Positions 1-10,092 of a stretch of 64,000 nucleotides of DNA are shown one piece after another. The stretch lies in NCBI RefSeq assembly GCF_002760665.1, contig NZ_PDOB01000011.1, positions 62,001-126,000 of the forward strand, given 5' to 3'. A program made the position numbers and the translations under genes. The notes under the pieces are model-generated. The model had not been told where the DNA came from and made no database searches. It was given only the letters and a program-made list of their open reading frames with translations. This stretch comes from Massilia psychrophila. Its GTDB lineage: Bacteria; Pseudomonadota; Gammaproteobacteria; Burkholderiales; Burkholderiaceae_D. How positions within the stretch are numbered: the stretch's first letter is position 1; each line of letters begins with the position of its first letter.

Positions 1-13
1 CGCCATTTCGCCT

Positions 14-17
<4 letters not shown>
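1..17 (-). CDS. 5' end of downstream gene, probable ABC-2 permease (partial)
   Basis: Only six codons are in the window (M-K-A-K-W-R). The ATG overlaps the TGA of the upstream ABC ATPase gene in an ATGA junction, which implies translational coupling. The expected partner of a NatA-like ATPase is an ABC-2 type permease (NatB-like), but that identity is inference from context; the residues themselves are not diagnostic. Confidence 0.45.
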
Positions 18-748
<731 letters not shown>

Positions 749-764
749 GGTCGGGTCCTGGCGG

Positions 765-2198
765 TTACGGTTGCGGCCCGGCGCTGCCGAGCTGAAAGCC
801 GGGCACCGGGATGTCTTTCAGGCAGTCGGCCTTGAGCGGCTCGCCCGGACGGTCGAGAAATTCGCGCAGCAGGCGCGGCGCGCAGCCGAGCTGCGAAATG
901 CCGTGGCCGGCGTTCGCCACCACCAGGTGCTGGGCGTTCGCCATGGTCTTGCGGGCGGCCTCGGCGCGCCGCGGCGGCGTCACCGGGTCGAGCGCGCCGG
1001 ACAGCATCAGCACCGGCGCGGCAATCGTGGCGGGCGCCGCCAGCGGCACCGGCGGCACCTTCATCGCCCCGCACAGCGAAGGCAGGCGCGCCAGCATCGG
1101 CGCGGTCAACGGCGAAGCGTCCTCGGCGCGCAGTGCGGGCGTGAGGCGCGGGAAATCCTCGGCGCAGATGACCGCCAGGTGCAGCACCAGGGCGTTGGAG
1201 CCGTTGGCCGAGAAATCGGCGGCGACGTTGCGGCGCGCCACGAACGGCTCCCAGCGGCCCTGCGCAGCGCTGTGGATCAGGAACGGCAGGCGCCGGCTGT
1301 CGGATGGCGAATACAGGATGCTGTGGACGGTGCCGAGGAAGCGCGCGCTCGTCATCGTCAGTTGCATCGGCTCGGCGGTGCGCGGGTCGGCGATGTCGAC
1401 CTTGACCTTGCCGGCGGCGATTTTGGCGGTCAGGGAGGCGAACTCGGCGCGCACGGCAGGGAAGGCGCGCTGGCAGGATGGATCGGAGGCGCACTGGCGA
1501 AACAACGCCTCGAGCGCGGCCTGGCTGTCGCGACCGCCGGCCGGGATCACCTGGTCGGGCGCGGCGACGCCGTCGAGCACGAGCGCGCGCAACTGGCCGG
1601 GAAAGGCGCGCGCGTAGGCCTGGCCGAGGCGGGTGCCGTACGAGCCGCCCCAGACGTTGATCTTGCCGTAGCCCAGGGCCAGGCGCACCTGCTCGATGTC
1701 GCGCGCGGCGTTGGCGGTGGTGTAGGCGGCATAGTCGACGCGCCGGCCGGCGATGCAGGCGCCGATCTCGGCCTCGAGCTGGTCTTCCGTCATCGCCTGC
1801 TGGGCCGGCTTGGTTTCGCAGTCGAGCTTACCCGATAACCCGGTGCCGCGTTGGTCGATGAACACGATGTCGCGCGTGGCGCGGGTGCGGCGAAAGGCGT
1901 TCGCCAGCAGCGGCAGCACGTCCGAGCCGGCTTCGCCGGGGCCGCCGGCCAGCACGAACAGCGGATCGCGCAAGGCCGACTCGCGAAACGCCGGCGCGAC
2001 CGTCACGTGCAGCGCCAGCTTTGCGCCGTTCGCCTTCGTGTAGTCGAGCGAGACCGGCACGTTGACGCAGCGCAGCGCCTCTTCCGAGCCGGGCAGGTGG
2101 CAGGAGCGGGTCTGCGCGCCGGCTTGCGCGGCGCGGCCGGCCGCCGGCAGCAGCAGCAGGCAGGTCAAAGTCAGGCCAAGGCATGTGCGAACGTCCAC
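765..2198 (-). CDS. Secreted alpha/beta hydrolase, TAP-like peptidase (proline iminopeptidase type)
   Basis: A 477-residue exported serine hydrolase. The N-terminus has a hydrophobic signal segment (CLGLTLTCLLLLPAAGRAAQA). An oxyanion-type GGPGEAG motif follows near residue 85, the nucleophile elbow GGSYG near 185, and the acid/base pair is probably in SGALDPVTP (about 397) and NAGHGI (about 427). The length and C-terminal TAP-like lid resemble tripeptidyl aminopeptidases of actinobacteria and xanthomonads, which trim N-terminal residues of peptides in the periplasm or outside the cell. The start is GTG, supported by AGGAG six bases upstream. It is first in an operon with an ABC exporter, which suggests, but does not prove, a link between peptide processing and export. 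Confidence 0.82.
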   Translation of the reverse strand: MDVRTCLGLTLTCLLLLPAAGRAAQAGAQTRSCHLPGSEEALRCVNVPVSLDYTKANGAKLALHVTVAPAFRESALRDPLFVLAGGPGEAGSDVLPLLANAFRRTRATRDIVFIDQRGTGLSGKLDCETKPAQQAMTEDQLEAEIGACIAGRRVDYAAYTTANAARDIEQVRLALGYGKINVWGGSYGTRLGQAYARAFPGQLRALVLDGVAAPDQVIPAGGRDSQAALEALFRQCASDPSCQRAFPAVRAEFASLTAKIAAGKVKVDIADPRTAEPMQLTMTSARFLGTVHSILYSPSDSRRLPFLIHSAAQGRWEPFVARRNVAADFSANGSNALVLHLAVICAEDFPRLTPALRAEDASPLTAPMLARLPSLCGAMKVPPVPLAAPATIAAPVLMLSGALDPVTPPRRAEAARKTMANAQHLVVANAGHGISQLGCAPRLLREFLDRPGEPLKADCLKDIPVPGFQLGSAGPQP

Positions 2199-2353
2199 GA
2201 ATTTCTCCTAAGTTGGATGGGAGGCTGAGCAATACTATGTTGGCGAAGTTTCCCCGGTCAACCCTTAGTTGAGGTTTTAAATAGATGACTTTAGGCAACT
2301 TTGACCTTGCGCGCGCCATTCGCCGGGAATGCAACAGCGCGGCCATTGGCGGG

Positions 2354-2383
2354 TTGACGCGGCAAGCCGAAGTGCGCTATGAT
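2354..2383 (+). promoter_or_regulatory. Probable sigma-70 promoter of rplM-rpsI
   Basis: TTGACG (2354-2359) and TATGAT (2378-2383) are separated by 18 bases, each one mismatch from consensus. The implied transcript has a leader of about 90 bases before the rplM ATG at 2483, where AGGAAG forms the ribosome binding site. The leader is long enough to hold a ribosomal-protein feedback site, but no specific structure is asserted. Confidence 0.6.
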
Positions 2384-2482
2384 TGCCGGCTTTCCGTTTG
2401 CTCAGGAAAGACAATAAGGCAGAGTCCGCAGGCAGCAAGAGCGGAACCACCATTTGAGCGATTTACATATTAGGAAGTCAAC

Positions 2483-2911
2483 ATGAAAACTTTTTCCGCT
2501 AAAGGACATGAAGTCCAGCGCGATTGGTTAGTGATTGACGCGACGGACTTGATCCTCGGACGTGTTGCCAGCGAAGTGGCACTCCGACTGCGCGGCAAAC
2601 ACAAACCGGAATTTACTCCGCACGTCGACACGGGCGATTTCATCGTCGTGATCAACGCAGGCAAACTGCGCGTGACCGGTACCAAGGCAACCGAAAAGAC
2701 GTATTACCGTCACTCGGGTTACCCAGGCGGTATCTACGAAACCAATTTCCTGAAAATGCAACAGCGTTTTCCGGGTCGCGCGCTCGAAAAAGCGGTCAAG
2801 GGCATGCTGCCTAAAGGCCCGCTCGGCTACGCGATGATCAAGAAGCTCAAAGTGTACGCGGAAGGTTCCCATCCGCACGCTGCGCAGCAACCTAAAGCAC
2901 TCGTTCTCTAA
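2483..2911 (+). CDS. rplM: 50S ribosomal protein L13
   Basis: A 142-residue L13, the usual bacterial length, an early-assembling protein of the large ribosomal subunit. The family sequence is clear from the start ([20 protein letters not shown]) through [20 protein letters not shown] and MLPKGPLG to the conserved YAEGSHPH near the C-terminus. The start is set by AGGAAG seven bases upstream. It is followed after nine bases by rpsI, the near-universal rplM-rpsI operon, and preceded by a strong promoter-like sequence. Codon use is that of a highly expressed gene, with less third-position GC than its neighbours. Confidence 0.98.
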   Translation: MKTFSAKGHEVQRDWLVIDATDLILGRVASEVALRLRGKHKPEFTPHVDTGDFIVVINAGKLRVTGTKATEKTYYRHSGYPGGIYETNFLKMQQRFPGRALEKAVKGMLPKGPLGYAMIKKLKVYAEGSHPHAAQQPKALVL

Positions 2912-2920
2912 GGAGCTGAC

Positions 2921-3313
2921 ATGATCGGTAATTACAATTACGGCACCGGCCGTCGCAAGAGTGCAGTTGCTCGCGTCTTCATCAAAGTTGGCTCCGGCCA
3001 AATCATCGTCAACGGCAAGCCAGCGTCGGAATACTTTTCGCGCGAAACAGGCCTGATGGTGATTCGCCAGCCGCTCGAACTGACCGGCAATGTCGAGCGT
3101 TTCGACATCAAGGTCAACGTTCACGGCGGTGGCGAGTCCGGCCAGGCTGGTGCAGTTCGCCACGGTATCACCCGCGCCCTGATCGACTACGACGCAACGC
3201 TCAAGCCTGACCTGGCAAAAGCCGGTTTCGTTACCCGCGATGCGCGTGAAGTCGAGCGTAAAAAAGTTGGTCTGCGTAAAGCACGTCGCGCAAAGCAATT
3301 CTCGAAGCGTTAA
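2921..3313 (+). CDS. rpsI: 30S ribosomal protein S9
   Basis: A 130-residue S9 of the small ribosomal subunit. The N-terminus ([16 protein letters not shown]) and the basic tail ending RRAKQFSKR, which in S9 reaches the decoding P-site, are both intact. AAGGAG precedes the ATG by six bases. It is cotranscribed with rplM and followed about 40 bases downstream by a good intrinsic terminator, so the operon ends here. Confidence 0.98.
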   Translation: MIGNYNYGTGRRKSAVARVFIKVGSGQIIVNGKPASEYFSRETGLMVIRQPLELTGNVERFDIKVNVHGGGESGQAGAVRHGITRALIDYDATLKPDLAKAGFVTRDAREVERKKVGLRKARRAKQFSKR

Positions 3314-3349
3314 TTCGCTTCCCCTGCAGCGCTGCCCAAGCGCTGCGAC

Positions 3350-3386
3350 AAAAAACCGCCGGCTGCAAAGCCCGGCGGTTTTTTTT
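3350..3386 (+). terminator. Intrinsic terminator after rpsI
   Basis: CCGCCGG (3356-3362) pairs with CCGGCGG (3372-3378) around a nine-base loop. Six A residues precede the stem and eight T residues follow it (3379-3386). It ends the ribosomal protein operon and could also work from the opposite strand. Confidence 0.88.
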
Positions 3387-3485
3387 GGCCGTTAGCGAAA
3401 TCCTGTACGGCGCGCGGATTTTCCAGGCTGGTAAAATTGCGGCTAGGTCAAGCATTACTACTTATTCAACATTGAAGGAACACAC

Positions 3486-4523
3486 ATGATCAAAGTCGGC
3501 ATCGTCGGTGGCACCGGATACACGGGCGTGGAGCTGCTGCGAATTTTGTCAGCCCATCCCGGGGCGCAGCTGACGGCAATTACGTCGCGCAAGGAAGACG
3601 GCCTGCCGGTGGCGGACATGTACCCGTCGCTGCGCGGCCACGTCGACCTGGCGTTCTCGGCGCCCGACAAGGTCGACCTGACGCAGTGCGACGTGGTGTT
3701 CTTCGCTACCCCCCACGGCGTCGCCATGGCGCAGGCGCCAACGCTGCTGGCAGCCGGCGTGAAGGTGATCGACCTGGCGGCCGACTTCCGCCTGAAGGAC
3801 CAGGCAAGCTTCGAGCAATGGTACAAGATCCCGCATACGGCGCCCGAACTGCTGGAGCGGGCGGTGTACGGCTTGCCGGAACTGAATCGCGAGGCAATCA
3901 AGTCGGCCACATTGGTGGCCAACCCGGGTTGCTACCCGACGACGATGCAACTGGGCTTTTATCCGCTGCTCAAAGCCGGCCTGATCGATGCGGGCAACCT
4001 GATCGCTGACGCCAAGTCGGGCGTGTCGGGCGCTGGCCGCAAGGCCGAGATCGGCACGCTGTTTTCTGAGTCGAGCGACAATTTCAAGGCGTATGGTGTG
4101 TCTGGCCACCGCCATACGCCGGAAACGTCGGCCCAGCTGCAGCGCTACACCGACCAGAAGGTCGGCCTGGTGTTCACGCCGCACCTGGTGCCGATGATTC
4201 GCGGCATGCACGCCACCTTGTACGCGCGCCTGACCAAGGACATCGACGACGCCGCGCTGCAGGCACTATTCGAGCAGCAGTACAAGCTCGACGCCTTTGT
4301 CGACGTGATGCCGTTCGGTTCGCATCCGGAAACCCGTTCGACGCGCGGTTCGAACATGGTGCGCCTGGCCCTGCATCGTCCCGAAGGCTCTGGCTTAGTG
4401 GTGATTTTGGTAGTGCAGGACAACCTCGTCAAGGGCGCCTCCGGCCAGGCGGTTCAATGCATGAACCTGATGTTCGGCCTGCCGGAAACGACGGGCTTGC
4501 AGCACATCGCGCTGCTGCCGTAA
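3486..4523 (+). CDS. argC: N-acetyl-gamma-glutamyl-phosphate reductase
   Basis: A 345-residue enzyme of arginine biosynthesis. It reduces N-acetylglutamyl phosphate to the semialdehyde with NADPH in the cytoplasm. The dinucleotide-binding motif GGTGYTG lies at residues 8-14 and the catalytic Cys149 is in NPGCYPT. GHRHTPE later in the chain carries the conserved His. AGGAA precedes the ATG. The gene stands alone between rpsI and a bactofilin gene; no ARG operator was identified in the 170-base upstream gap. Confidence 0.97.
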   Translation: MIKVGIVGGTGYTGVELLRILSAHPGAQLTAITSRKEDGLPVADMYPSLRGHVDLAFSAPDKVDLTQCDVVFFATPHGVAMAQAPTLLAAGVKVIDLAADFRLKDQASFEQWYKIPHTAPELLERAVYGLPELNREAIKSATLVANPGCYPTTMQLGFYPLLKAGLIDAGNLIADAKSGVSGAGRKAEIGTLFSESSDNFKAYGVSGHRHTPETSAQLQRYTDQKVGLVFTPHLVPMIRGMHATLYARLTKDIDDAALQALFEQQYKLDAFVDVMPFGSHPETRSTRGSNMVRLALHRPEGSGLVVILVVQDNLVKGASGQAVQCMNLMFGLPETTGLQHIALLP

Positions 4524-4702
4524 GGGAAAAAGGCGGAGCGATTCGCCTGCAGCAGAGTGTTATCTGGCAATTTCTGCCGAAATATATTATCGACAACGAT
4601 CTAGATCAAAGCGGCGTACGTTGATAGCGGTAAATTGATTGATGTAGGTCGAACTTGCAATCCAGACTCCCATTACCGTTTGTCACCGCAAAGGCGCCCA
4701 TC

Positions 4703-5143
4703 ATGTTCGGTCGTAACGCGAAACACGAAATTGACAGCCTCATCGGCATCTCCGCCCGGATCGAAGGCGACCTTTGTTTTACCGGCGGCTTGCGGATCGA
4801 CGGCGAAGTACACGGTAACGTGCTCGCTGAAGAGGGGGCCGACAACCTGCTGATTATTTCCGAGCATGCGCGCATCGAAGGCGAAGTACGTTGCGCCAAC
4901 CTGATCGTCAATGGCTACATCGCCGGCACGGTACATGCATCGAACCTGCTTGAATTGCAGCCGAAAGGCCGCATTATGGGAGATGTTCATTACAGGCTGC
5001 TTGAAATGCATGGCGGCGGCGCCGTCACCGGCACGTTGACGCACCAGGAAGCCGGCGAACCGGAGTTTCACTTGGCGACGGCGGAAGCTTCCGGAGCGCC
5101 AGTGGCGTCAACAGTCTATAATGGTCCCAACCGTCCCAAGTAG
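4703..5143 (+). CDS. Bactofilin family protein
   Basis: A 146-residue polymer-forming cytoskeletal protein. The core (about residues 15-115) shows the repeating short beta-strand pattern of the right-handed bactofilin helix, for example ISARIEGDLCFTGGLRIDGEVHGNV, ARIEGEVRCANLIVNGYIAGTV and KGRIMGDVHY, where glycine and branched aliphatics recur every few residues. Bactofilins assemble into filaments that influence cell shape or polar organisation. The ATG at 4703 is chosen because the conserved part begins MFGRNAKHEIDSLIG; the reading frame is open for 16 more codons upstream. It ends nine bases before erpA, an arrangement common in this order. Confidence 0.9.
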   Translation: MFGRNAKHEIDSLIGISARIEGDLCFTGGLRIDGEVHGNVLAEEGADNLLIISEHARIEGEVRCANLIVNGYIAGTVHASNLLELQPKGRIMGDVHYRLLEMHGGGAVTGTLTHQEAGEPEFHLATAEASGAPVASTVYNGPNRPK

Positions 5144-5152
5144 GAGTCACCC

Positions 5153-5515
5153 ATGAATGCAGTAGCTGAAATGCAAGAAGTCATCCCGTCGCCGATTATT
5201 TTTACCGACAGCGCCGCCCAGAAAGTTGCGCAACTGATTGAGGAAGAGGGCAACCCGGACTTGAAACTGCGCGTGTTTGTGCAGGGCGGCGGCTGCTCGG
5301 GCTTCCAGTACGGGTTCACCTTCGATGAAATTGTCAATGAAGACGACACCACCATGGTCAAGAACGGCGTGCAGTTGCTGATCGATTCGATGAGTTACCA
5401 GTACCTGGTCGGCGCCGAGATCGATTACAAGGACGACCTCGAGGGCGCCCAGTTCGTCATCAAGAACCCGTCCGCGACCTCGACCTGCGGCTGCGGCTCG
5501 TCATTTTCGGCGTAA
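5153..5515 (+). CDS. erpA: Iron-sulfur cluster insertion protein ErpA
   Basis: A 120-residue A-type carrier that hands [4Fe-4S] or [2Fe-2S] clusters to apo-enzymes. The three ligand cysteines are present: Cys48 in [11 protein letters not shown], and Cys112 and Cys114 in the C-terminal [13 protein letters not shown] sits eight bases before the ATG. It is probably cotranscribed with the bactofilin gene, and is convergent with anmK. The 43-base gap contains a GCGCGGC / GCCGCGC dyad without a T-run. Confidence 0.96.
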   Translation: MNAVAEMQEVIPSPIIFTDSAAQKVAQLIEEEGNPDLKLRVFVQGGGCSGFQYGFTFDEIVNEDDTTMVKNGVQLLIDSMSYQYLVGAEIDYKDDLEGAQFVIKNPSATSTCGCGSSFSA

Positions 5516-5558
5516 AGAAGGGCGCGGCTCCAGCCTGACCGGTGGCCGCGCAACAGGA

Positions 5559-6671
5559 CTACGCGGGGTAAAGCGCGCCGAGGATCCGGCTACCCTTTGC
5601 TCCGGTCACGGCGGGCAAATTGCCTGCCTGGCGATGATGGAAACGGTAAGCCAGCCAAGCGAACGCCAGCGCTTCCACTCGGTTCGGCGCCACGCCGAGT
5701 GTCGCCGTCGATGCCACAATTGCACTACCTTTCATTTCTGCTTGCAGGGCGCGCATCAGCGCGCCGTTGTAGGTCCCGCCCCCACAGACATACACTGCAT
5801 CGACCTGCCGCGCTTCGGTGCCGATCGCGCGCGCGATGCTAACGGCTGTCAATTGCATCAAGCTGGCTTGCACGTCGGCCGCCGGCAGCGCGGTGCAGCG
5901 CGCCAGCATGGCGTCGAGCCAGTCCAGGTGAAACAGGTCGCGCCCGGTGCTTTTCGGCGCGGCCAGCGCAAAATAAGGCTCGCCCAGCATTGCCGCCAGC
6001 AAGGCCGGGTCGGGCTTGCCGGTTGCCGCCCAGGCGCCGTCGGCATCGTATTGCTGGCCCTGGTGGCGCGCGATCCAGCCGTCCATCAGCACATTGCCCG
6101 GGCCGGTATCGAAACCGGTCACCCTGCCGTCCGCATGCAGCACGCTGATGTTGCCGATCCCGCCGATATTGACCACCACCCGCGTCTGGCCGGGCTGGCC
6201 GAATTGCGCCGCGTGGTAAGCCGGCACCAGCGGCGCGCCCTGGCCGCCGGCGGCAACGTCGCGGCTGCGAAAATCGGCGACGACGTCGATGCCGGTCAAT
6301 TCCGCCAGCAGCGCCGGGTTGATGGTCTGGCGCGTAAAGCCCAGTTCGGGGCGGTGGCGCACGGTCTGGCCGTGCGCCGCAATCGCCCGCACCGGTCCGC
6401 TGGCGGCAGGCAGCAGTTGCGCCACGCAGGCGCTGTAGACATGGGCGATCCGGTTGGCGGCGATTGCTTCGCGCTCGATTTCGTTGGCGCCGCTACACTG
6501 CAGCGCCATCAGGTCGGCGCGCAGGTCAAAGTCGAACGGGACGAAGCCGGCTGCGATCGTGCGGATGGCGCCGCTATGTGCAACATCGGCAAAATCGGCC
6601 AGCACGCCGTCGACGCCGTCCAGGCTGGTGCCGGACATCAGGCCGATGTACAGGGAAGAGGGTGCGGTCAT
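5559..6671 (-). CDS. anmK: Anhydro-N-acetylmuramic acid kinase
   Basis: A 370-residue enzyme of cell-wall recycling. It opens and phosphorylates 1,6-anhydroMurNAc to MurNAc-6-phosphate with ATP. The signature YIGLMSGTSLDGVDGVL is at the N-terminus, and AAHGQTVRH, VADFRSRDVAAGGQGAPLVP and NIGGIGNIS identify the ASKHA-fold family. The start at 6671 is preferred: 23 further in-frame codons upstream are formed by the terminator hairpin of the preceding gene and are unlikely to be translated. The neighbour upstream is a murein endopeptidase, so both genes concern peptidoglycan turnover. Confidence 0.95.
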   Translation of the reverse strand: MTAPSSLYIGLMSGTSLDGVDGVLADFADVAHSGAIRTIAAGFVPFDFDLRADLMALQCSGANEIEREAIAANRIAHVYSACVAQLLPAASGPVRAIAAHGQTVRHRPELGFTRQTINPALLAELTGIDVVADFRSRDVAAGGQGAPLVPAYHAAQFGQPGQTRVVVNIGGIGNISVLHADGRVTGFDTGPGNVLMDGWIARHQGQQYDADGAWAATGKPDPALLAAMLGEPYFALAAPKSTGRDLFHLDWLDAMLARCTALPAADVQASLMQLTAVSIARAIGTEARQVDAVYVCGGGTYNGALMRALQAEMKGSAIVASTATLGVAPNRVEALAFAWLAYRFHHRQAGNLPAVTGAKGSRILGALYPA

Positions 6672-6693
6672 GGCGGGCTCAAAAGGGGTGCGC

Positions 6694-6728
6694 AAAAAAG
6701 GGCGGGAAGGCGAATCGCCTTCCCGCCC
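6694..6728 (-). terminator. Intrinsic terminator after the M23 peptidase gene
   Basis: A perfect 14-bp inverted repeat (6700-6713 with 6715-6728, core GGGCGGGAAGGCGA) is followed on the minus strand by six T residues (6699-6694). It separates the peptidase gene from anmK and excludes the longer anmK start. Confidence 0.9.
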
Positions 6729-6765
6729 TTCGGGCATCATGGATTGATGATGGATTGACGATGGA

Positions 6766-8139
6766 TCAGCGTGATGCCAGCGTAGTGGTTTTGATGCCCG
6801 GACGCAGCAGCGCGAAACGGTGGGTCATGTCGGTGGCCGAATTCTTGAAACGGGCCAGCTCGGCCGATGTCAGCGGCGCCTGGACGATGACAGCGAGGGC
6901 GTTCGGATCGCGCGCTTCATTGTTGACGCGGAATTCGTAGTGCAGGTGAGCGCCGGTCGACCAGCCGGTCGAACCGACGTAGCCGATAATGTCGCCCTGG
7001 CTGATTTTGCTGCCCTTGCGCAGTCCTTGAGGAAACCGGCTCATGTGCGCATACGCTGTACTGTACTTGGCCCAGTGCTTGATCACGACCATGTTGCCGT
7101 AGCCGCCGGAAACGCCTTTGAATTCGATCACGCCATCGCCCGACGCCCGGATCGGGGTGCCGAGGGCGGCGGCAAAGTCGATGCCTTTATGGGCTTTCCA
7201 GCTGCCTGAAATCGGATGCGAGCGCATTGAAAAGCCGGAGGAAATCCGCGAAAACTCGAGCGGCGACTTGAGGAAGGCTTTTTTCAGCGCCTTGCCGTCG
7301 AGGGTGTAATAGCCGCCGCCGGCCTTGCTCAAGGGGTCTTCGAACCAGACCGACTGATAGGTGACGCCGCGGTTGACGAATTCGCCGGCCAGGATGCGGC
7401 CGGTGCGCACCATTTCGCCGTCCTGCCAGAACGTTTCGTAGACCACGTTGAAATGGTCGCCGCGTTTCAGGTCTGAACGGAAGTCAATGCTGGTGGAAAA
7501 CATCTCGATGATTTGCGCGACGATCGTGTCAGGCAGCTTGCCGCCGTCGGTGTTCGCATCGGTGGCCGAGTACAGGGAATTGGTGATGGTGCGGGCGCGC
7601 ATTTCAACGCGGCGCTCGAGCTTGGGAGCGGTCTCTTGCGCAACAAACTTGTCGTCCTTGCGGGTAATGGAAATGGTCTTGACCGGGTTGTCCTGGGCAT
7701 CGACGACGGTCGCGCGCAGCCATTGCATCTGGCCGTCTTGGTCCGTCTTGGCCTGCACGCGCTTGCCGGTTTTCAGCTGCATTACGCCCTTGGCGACGCG
7801 GTCGCTCTTGATGAAGCGGGCGGCATCCTGGTCGTCGACGCCAAGGCGCGACAGTAGCGAGGCGAGCGAATCGCCTGAACGCACTTTCTCTTCGTGGATG
7901 AATTGCTGGGGTTTTTGCTGGAGCGCGGCGATCTGGTCCGCCAGGTTCGGCAGTTCCAAGTCTTGCGCGATTGATTTGACCGGGAGGTCAGACGCATCCG
8001 GCGCCAGTGGCGCGACGCCGGCGGCGCCGAATGCGCAGACTGCAAGAAAGAGCGCGCTGGCGCTGAGAATGCGCATTTTTCGCGTCGTTCCCAGCAGGCC
8101 GGTCCAGCTCTTGCCTGTGATTTTGTTTGTAGGGTTCAT
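6766..8139 (-). CDS. M23 family murein endopeptidase, MepM-like
   Basis: A 457-residue inner-membrane-anchored or periplasmic metallopeptidase that cuts peptide cross-links to allow wall growth. An N-terminal hydrophobic segment (ILSASALFLAVCAFGAAGVAPLA) is the anchor or signal. An OapA/LysM-like region follows (EEKVRSGDSLASLLSRLG, about residue 85). The C-terminal peptidase domain has the zinc-ligand motifs HKGID at 317-321 and HLHYE at 398-402, with the conserved GYGNMVVIKH and GSTGWSTG between them. Both metal motifs are intact, so it should be active rather than an EnvC-like activator. It is divergent from tyrS, the usual neighbour in Burkholderiales. Confidence 0.93.
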   Translation of the reverse strand: MNPTNKITGKSWTGLLGTTRKMRILSASALFLAVCAFGAAGVAPLAPDASDLPVKSIAQDLELPNLADQIAALQQKPQQFIHEEKVRSGDSLASLLSRLGVDDQDAARFIKSDRVAKGVMQLKTGKRVQAKTDQDGQMQWLRATVVDAQDNPVKTISITRKDDKFVAQETAPKLERRVEMRARTITNSLYSATDANTDGGKLPDTIVAQIIEMFSTSIDFRSDLKRGDHFNVVYETFWQDGEMVRTGRILAGEFVNRGVTYQSVWFEDPLSKAGGGYYTLDGKALKKAFLKSPLEFSRISSGFSMRSHPISGSWKAHKGIDFAAALGTPIRASGDGVIEFKGVSGGYGNMVVIKHWAKYSTAYAHMSRFPQGLRKGSKISQGDIIGYVGSTGWSTGAHLHYEFRVNNEARDPNALAVIVQAPLTSAELARFKNSATDMTHRFALLRPGIKTTTLASR

Positions 8140-8294
8140 GCAATCAGTTAAAATTTGCCGCTTGAACTTCCAGAAAACTACATTTTCTTGTTGTTGTTAT
8201 GTTTAGTTTTCATTGGGCAACGTTAATAAGATCGGGCATTATAACAAACTCCAGCGTCTGCCCGACATTTTCGACTTTCATTAATAAAATAACT

Positions 8295-9551
8295 ATGACC
8301 TCTTCCGTTTCAAGCAAGACCGCCGCCGCGTCAGCGTCACTTCCGCTCACGGATACCGTACTGGAAGCGCTCGCGGTCACCAAACGCGGTGTCGACGAGT
8401 TGCTGATCGAAGCCGAGTTCGCGCAAAAGCTTGCGCGGTCGGAACAGAGCGGCAAGCCGCTGCGCATTAAACTTGGCCTTGATCCCACCGCGCCCGATCT
8501 GCACCTCGGCCACACGGTGGTACTGAACAAGATGCGCCAGCTGCAAAACCTGGGGCACCAGGTGATTTTCCTGATCGGCGACTTCACGTCGATGATCGGC
8601 GACCCGTCCGGCCGAAACATCACGCGCCCGCCGCTGACACGGGAACAAATTGAGCTCAATGCGATGACCTATTTCAAGCAGGCCTCGCTGGTACTCGACG
8701 CCGAGCGCACCGAGATCCGTTACAACTCGGAATGGTCCGACCCACTCGGCGCACGCGGCATGATTGAACTGTCGTCGCATTACACAGTGGCAAGAATGAT
8801 GGAGCGCGACGATTTTACCAAGCGTTATAAGAGTGGGACACCAATTAGCGTCCATGAGTTCCTTTATCCTTTGATGCAGGGCTATGATTCTGTCGCTTTG
8901 AAGGCCGACCTTGAGCTGGGTGGAACCGACCAGAAATTTAATTTGCTGGTCGGACGCGAATTGCAGAAAGATTATGGCCAGGAGCAGCAATGCATCCTGA
9001 CCATGCCCTTGCTCGAAGGACTGGATGGCGTTGACAAGATGTCGAAGTCGAAAAACAACTATATCGGCATCACCGAGCCGGGCAATACCATGTTTGCCAA
9101 GCTGATGAGTATTTCCGACGTCATGATGTGGCGTTACTTCGAGTTGCTGTCGTTTCGCTCGATTGCCGACGTTGCCTCTTTGAAAGCGGCGGTCGATGCC
9201 GGGCTCAACCCGCGCGACGCCAAGGTGGCGCTGGCCCAGGAGATTGTCGCCCGTTTCCATTCGGCCACGGCGGCCGACGAGGCGCTGGCCGACTTTGTCA
9301 ACCGCTCCAAGGGCGGCATCCCGGACGACGTGGCGGAAGTGGCGCTGGCCGGCGCGCCGCTTGGCATTCCGCACCTGCTCAAGCAAGCCGGGCTGTGCGC
9401 CTCGGCTTCGGAGGCAATGCGCATGGTCGACCAGGGCGGCGTGCGGATCGACGGCGCGGTCGTCAGCGACAAGGCATTGAAACTCGACGCCGGCGTGTTT
9501 GTGCTGCAGGTGGGCAAGCGCAAGTTTGTCCGCGTGACCTTGTCCGCGTGA
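8295..9551 (+). CDS. tyrS: Tyrosyl-tRNA synthetase
   Basis: A 418-residue class I synthetase that charges tRNA-Tyr. The HIGH-type motif HLGH is at residues 70-73 and KMSKS at 248-252. The C-terminal S4-like RNA-binding domain is recognisable ([19 protein letters not shown]). The start at 8295 is taken because the synthetase similarity begins shortly after it; 32 in-frame upstream codons lie in the AT-rich divergent promoter region. dtd follows after ten bases, so the two tRNA-quality genes are likely cotranscribed. Confidence 0.97.
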   Translation: MTSSVSSKTAAASASLPLTDTVLEALAVTKRGVDELLIEAEFAQKLARSEQSGKPLRIKLGLDPTAPDLHLGHTVVLNKMRQLQNLGHQVIFLIGDFTSMIGDPSGRNITRPPLTREQIELNAMTYFKQASLVLDAERTEIRYNSEWSDPLGARGMIELSSHYTVARMMERDDFTKRYKSGTPISVHEFLYPLMQGYDSVALKADLELGGTDQKFNLLVGRELQKDYGQEQQCILTMPLLEGLDGVDKMSKSKNNYIGITEPGNTMFAKLMSISDVMMWRYFELLSFRSIADVASLKAAVDAGLNPRDAKVALAQEIVARFHSATAADEALADFVNRSKGGIPDDVAEVALAGAPLGIPHLLKQAGLCASASEAMRMVDQGGVRIDGAVVSDKALKLDAGVFVLQVGKRKFVRVTLSA

Positions 9552-9561
9552 GCCGCTGCGC

Positions 9562-10020
9562 ATGATCGCCCTGCTGCAACGAGTCAGCCACGCCAGCGTG
9601 GTGGTCGATGGCGCCCAGATCGGCGCCATCGACGCCGGCCTCCTGGTGCTGGTGTGCGCCGAAAAAGGCGATACCGAAAGGGAAGCCGATGCGCTGCTGG
9701 CCAAGCTGCTGGCCTACCGCGTGTTCGGCGACGACGCCGGCAAGATGAACCGCAGCGTCACCGATGTCGGCGGCGGCTTGCTGCTGGTGCCGCAATTTAC
9801 CCTGGCGGCCGACACCAACTCCGGCACGCGGCCGTCGTTTTCGCCTGCCGCCTCGCCCCAGCACGGCCTGCGCCTGTTTGATCATTTCGTCGCCCGTGCG
9901 CGCGCGCGTCATCCGTTGGTTGCTACCGGCCGCTTCGGGGCCGACATGAAAGTGGCGCTGACGAACGATGGGCCGGTGACTTTCTGGTTGCAAATCGAGG
10001 CTGCGACGCCAATCGGGTGA
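9562..10020 (+). CDS. dtd: D-aminoacyl-tRNA deacylase
   Basis: A 152-residue proofreading enzyme that removes D-amino acids (and glycine) from mischarged tRNA. The family motifs are PQFTLAADT (the SQxTL motif, with Pro in place of Ser), SGTRPSF and NDGPVT (the NxGPxT motif forming the cross-subunit Gly-Pro active site). It lies directly behind tyrS, fitting since tyrosyl-tRNA synthetase is a main source of D-Tyr-tRNA. Confidence 0.96.
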   Translation: MIALLQRVSHASVVVDGAQIGAIDAGLLVLVCAEKGDTEREADALLAKLLAYRVFGDDAGKMNRSVTDVGGGLLLVPQFTLAADTNSGTRPSFSPAASPQHGLRLFDHFVARARARHPLVATGRFGADMKVALTNDGPVTFWLQIEAATPIG

Positions 10021-10092
10021 GCCGTCCCGCGTCTGTCGTTGTAATATACGAAAAAAAGACGAAGAGAGACGAAAAAGCGGCGGGAGCGTCTG

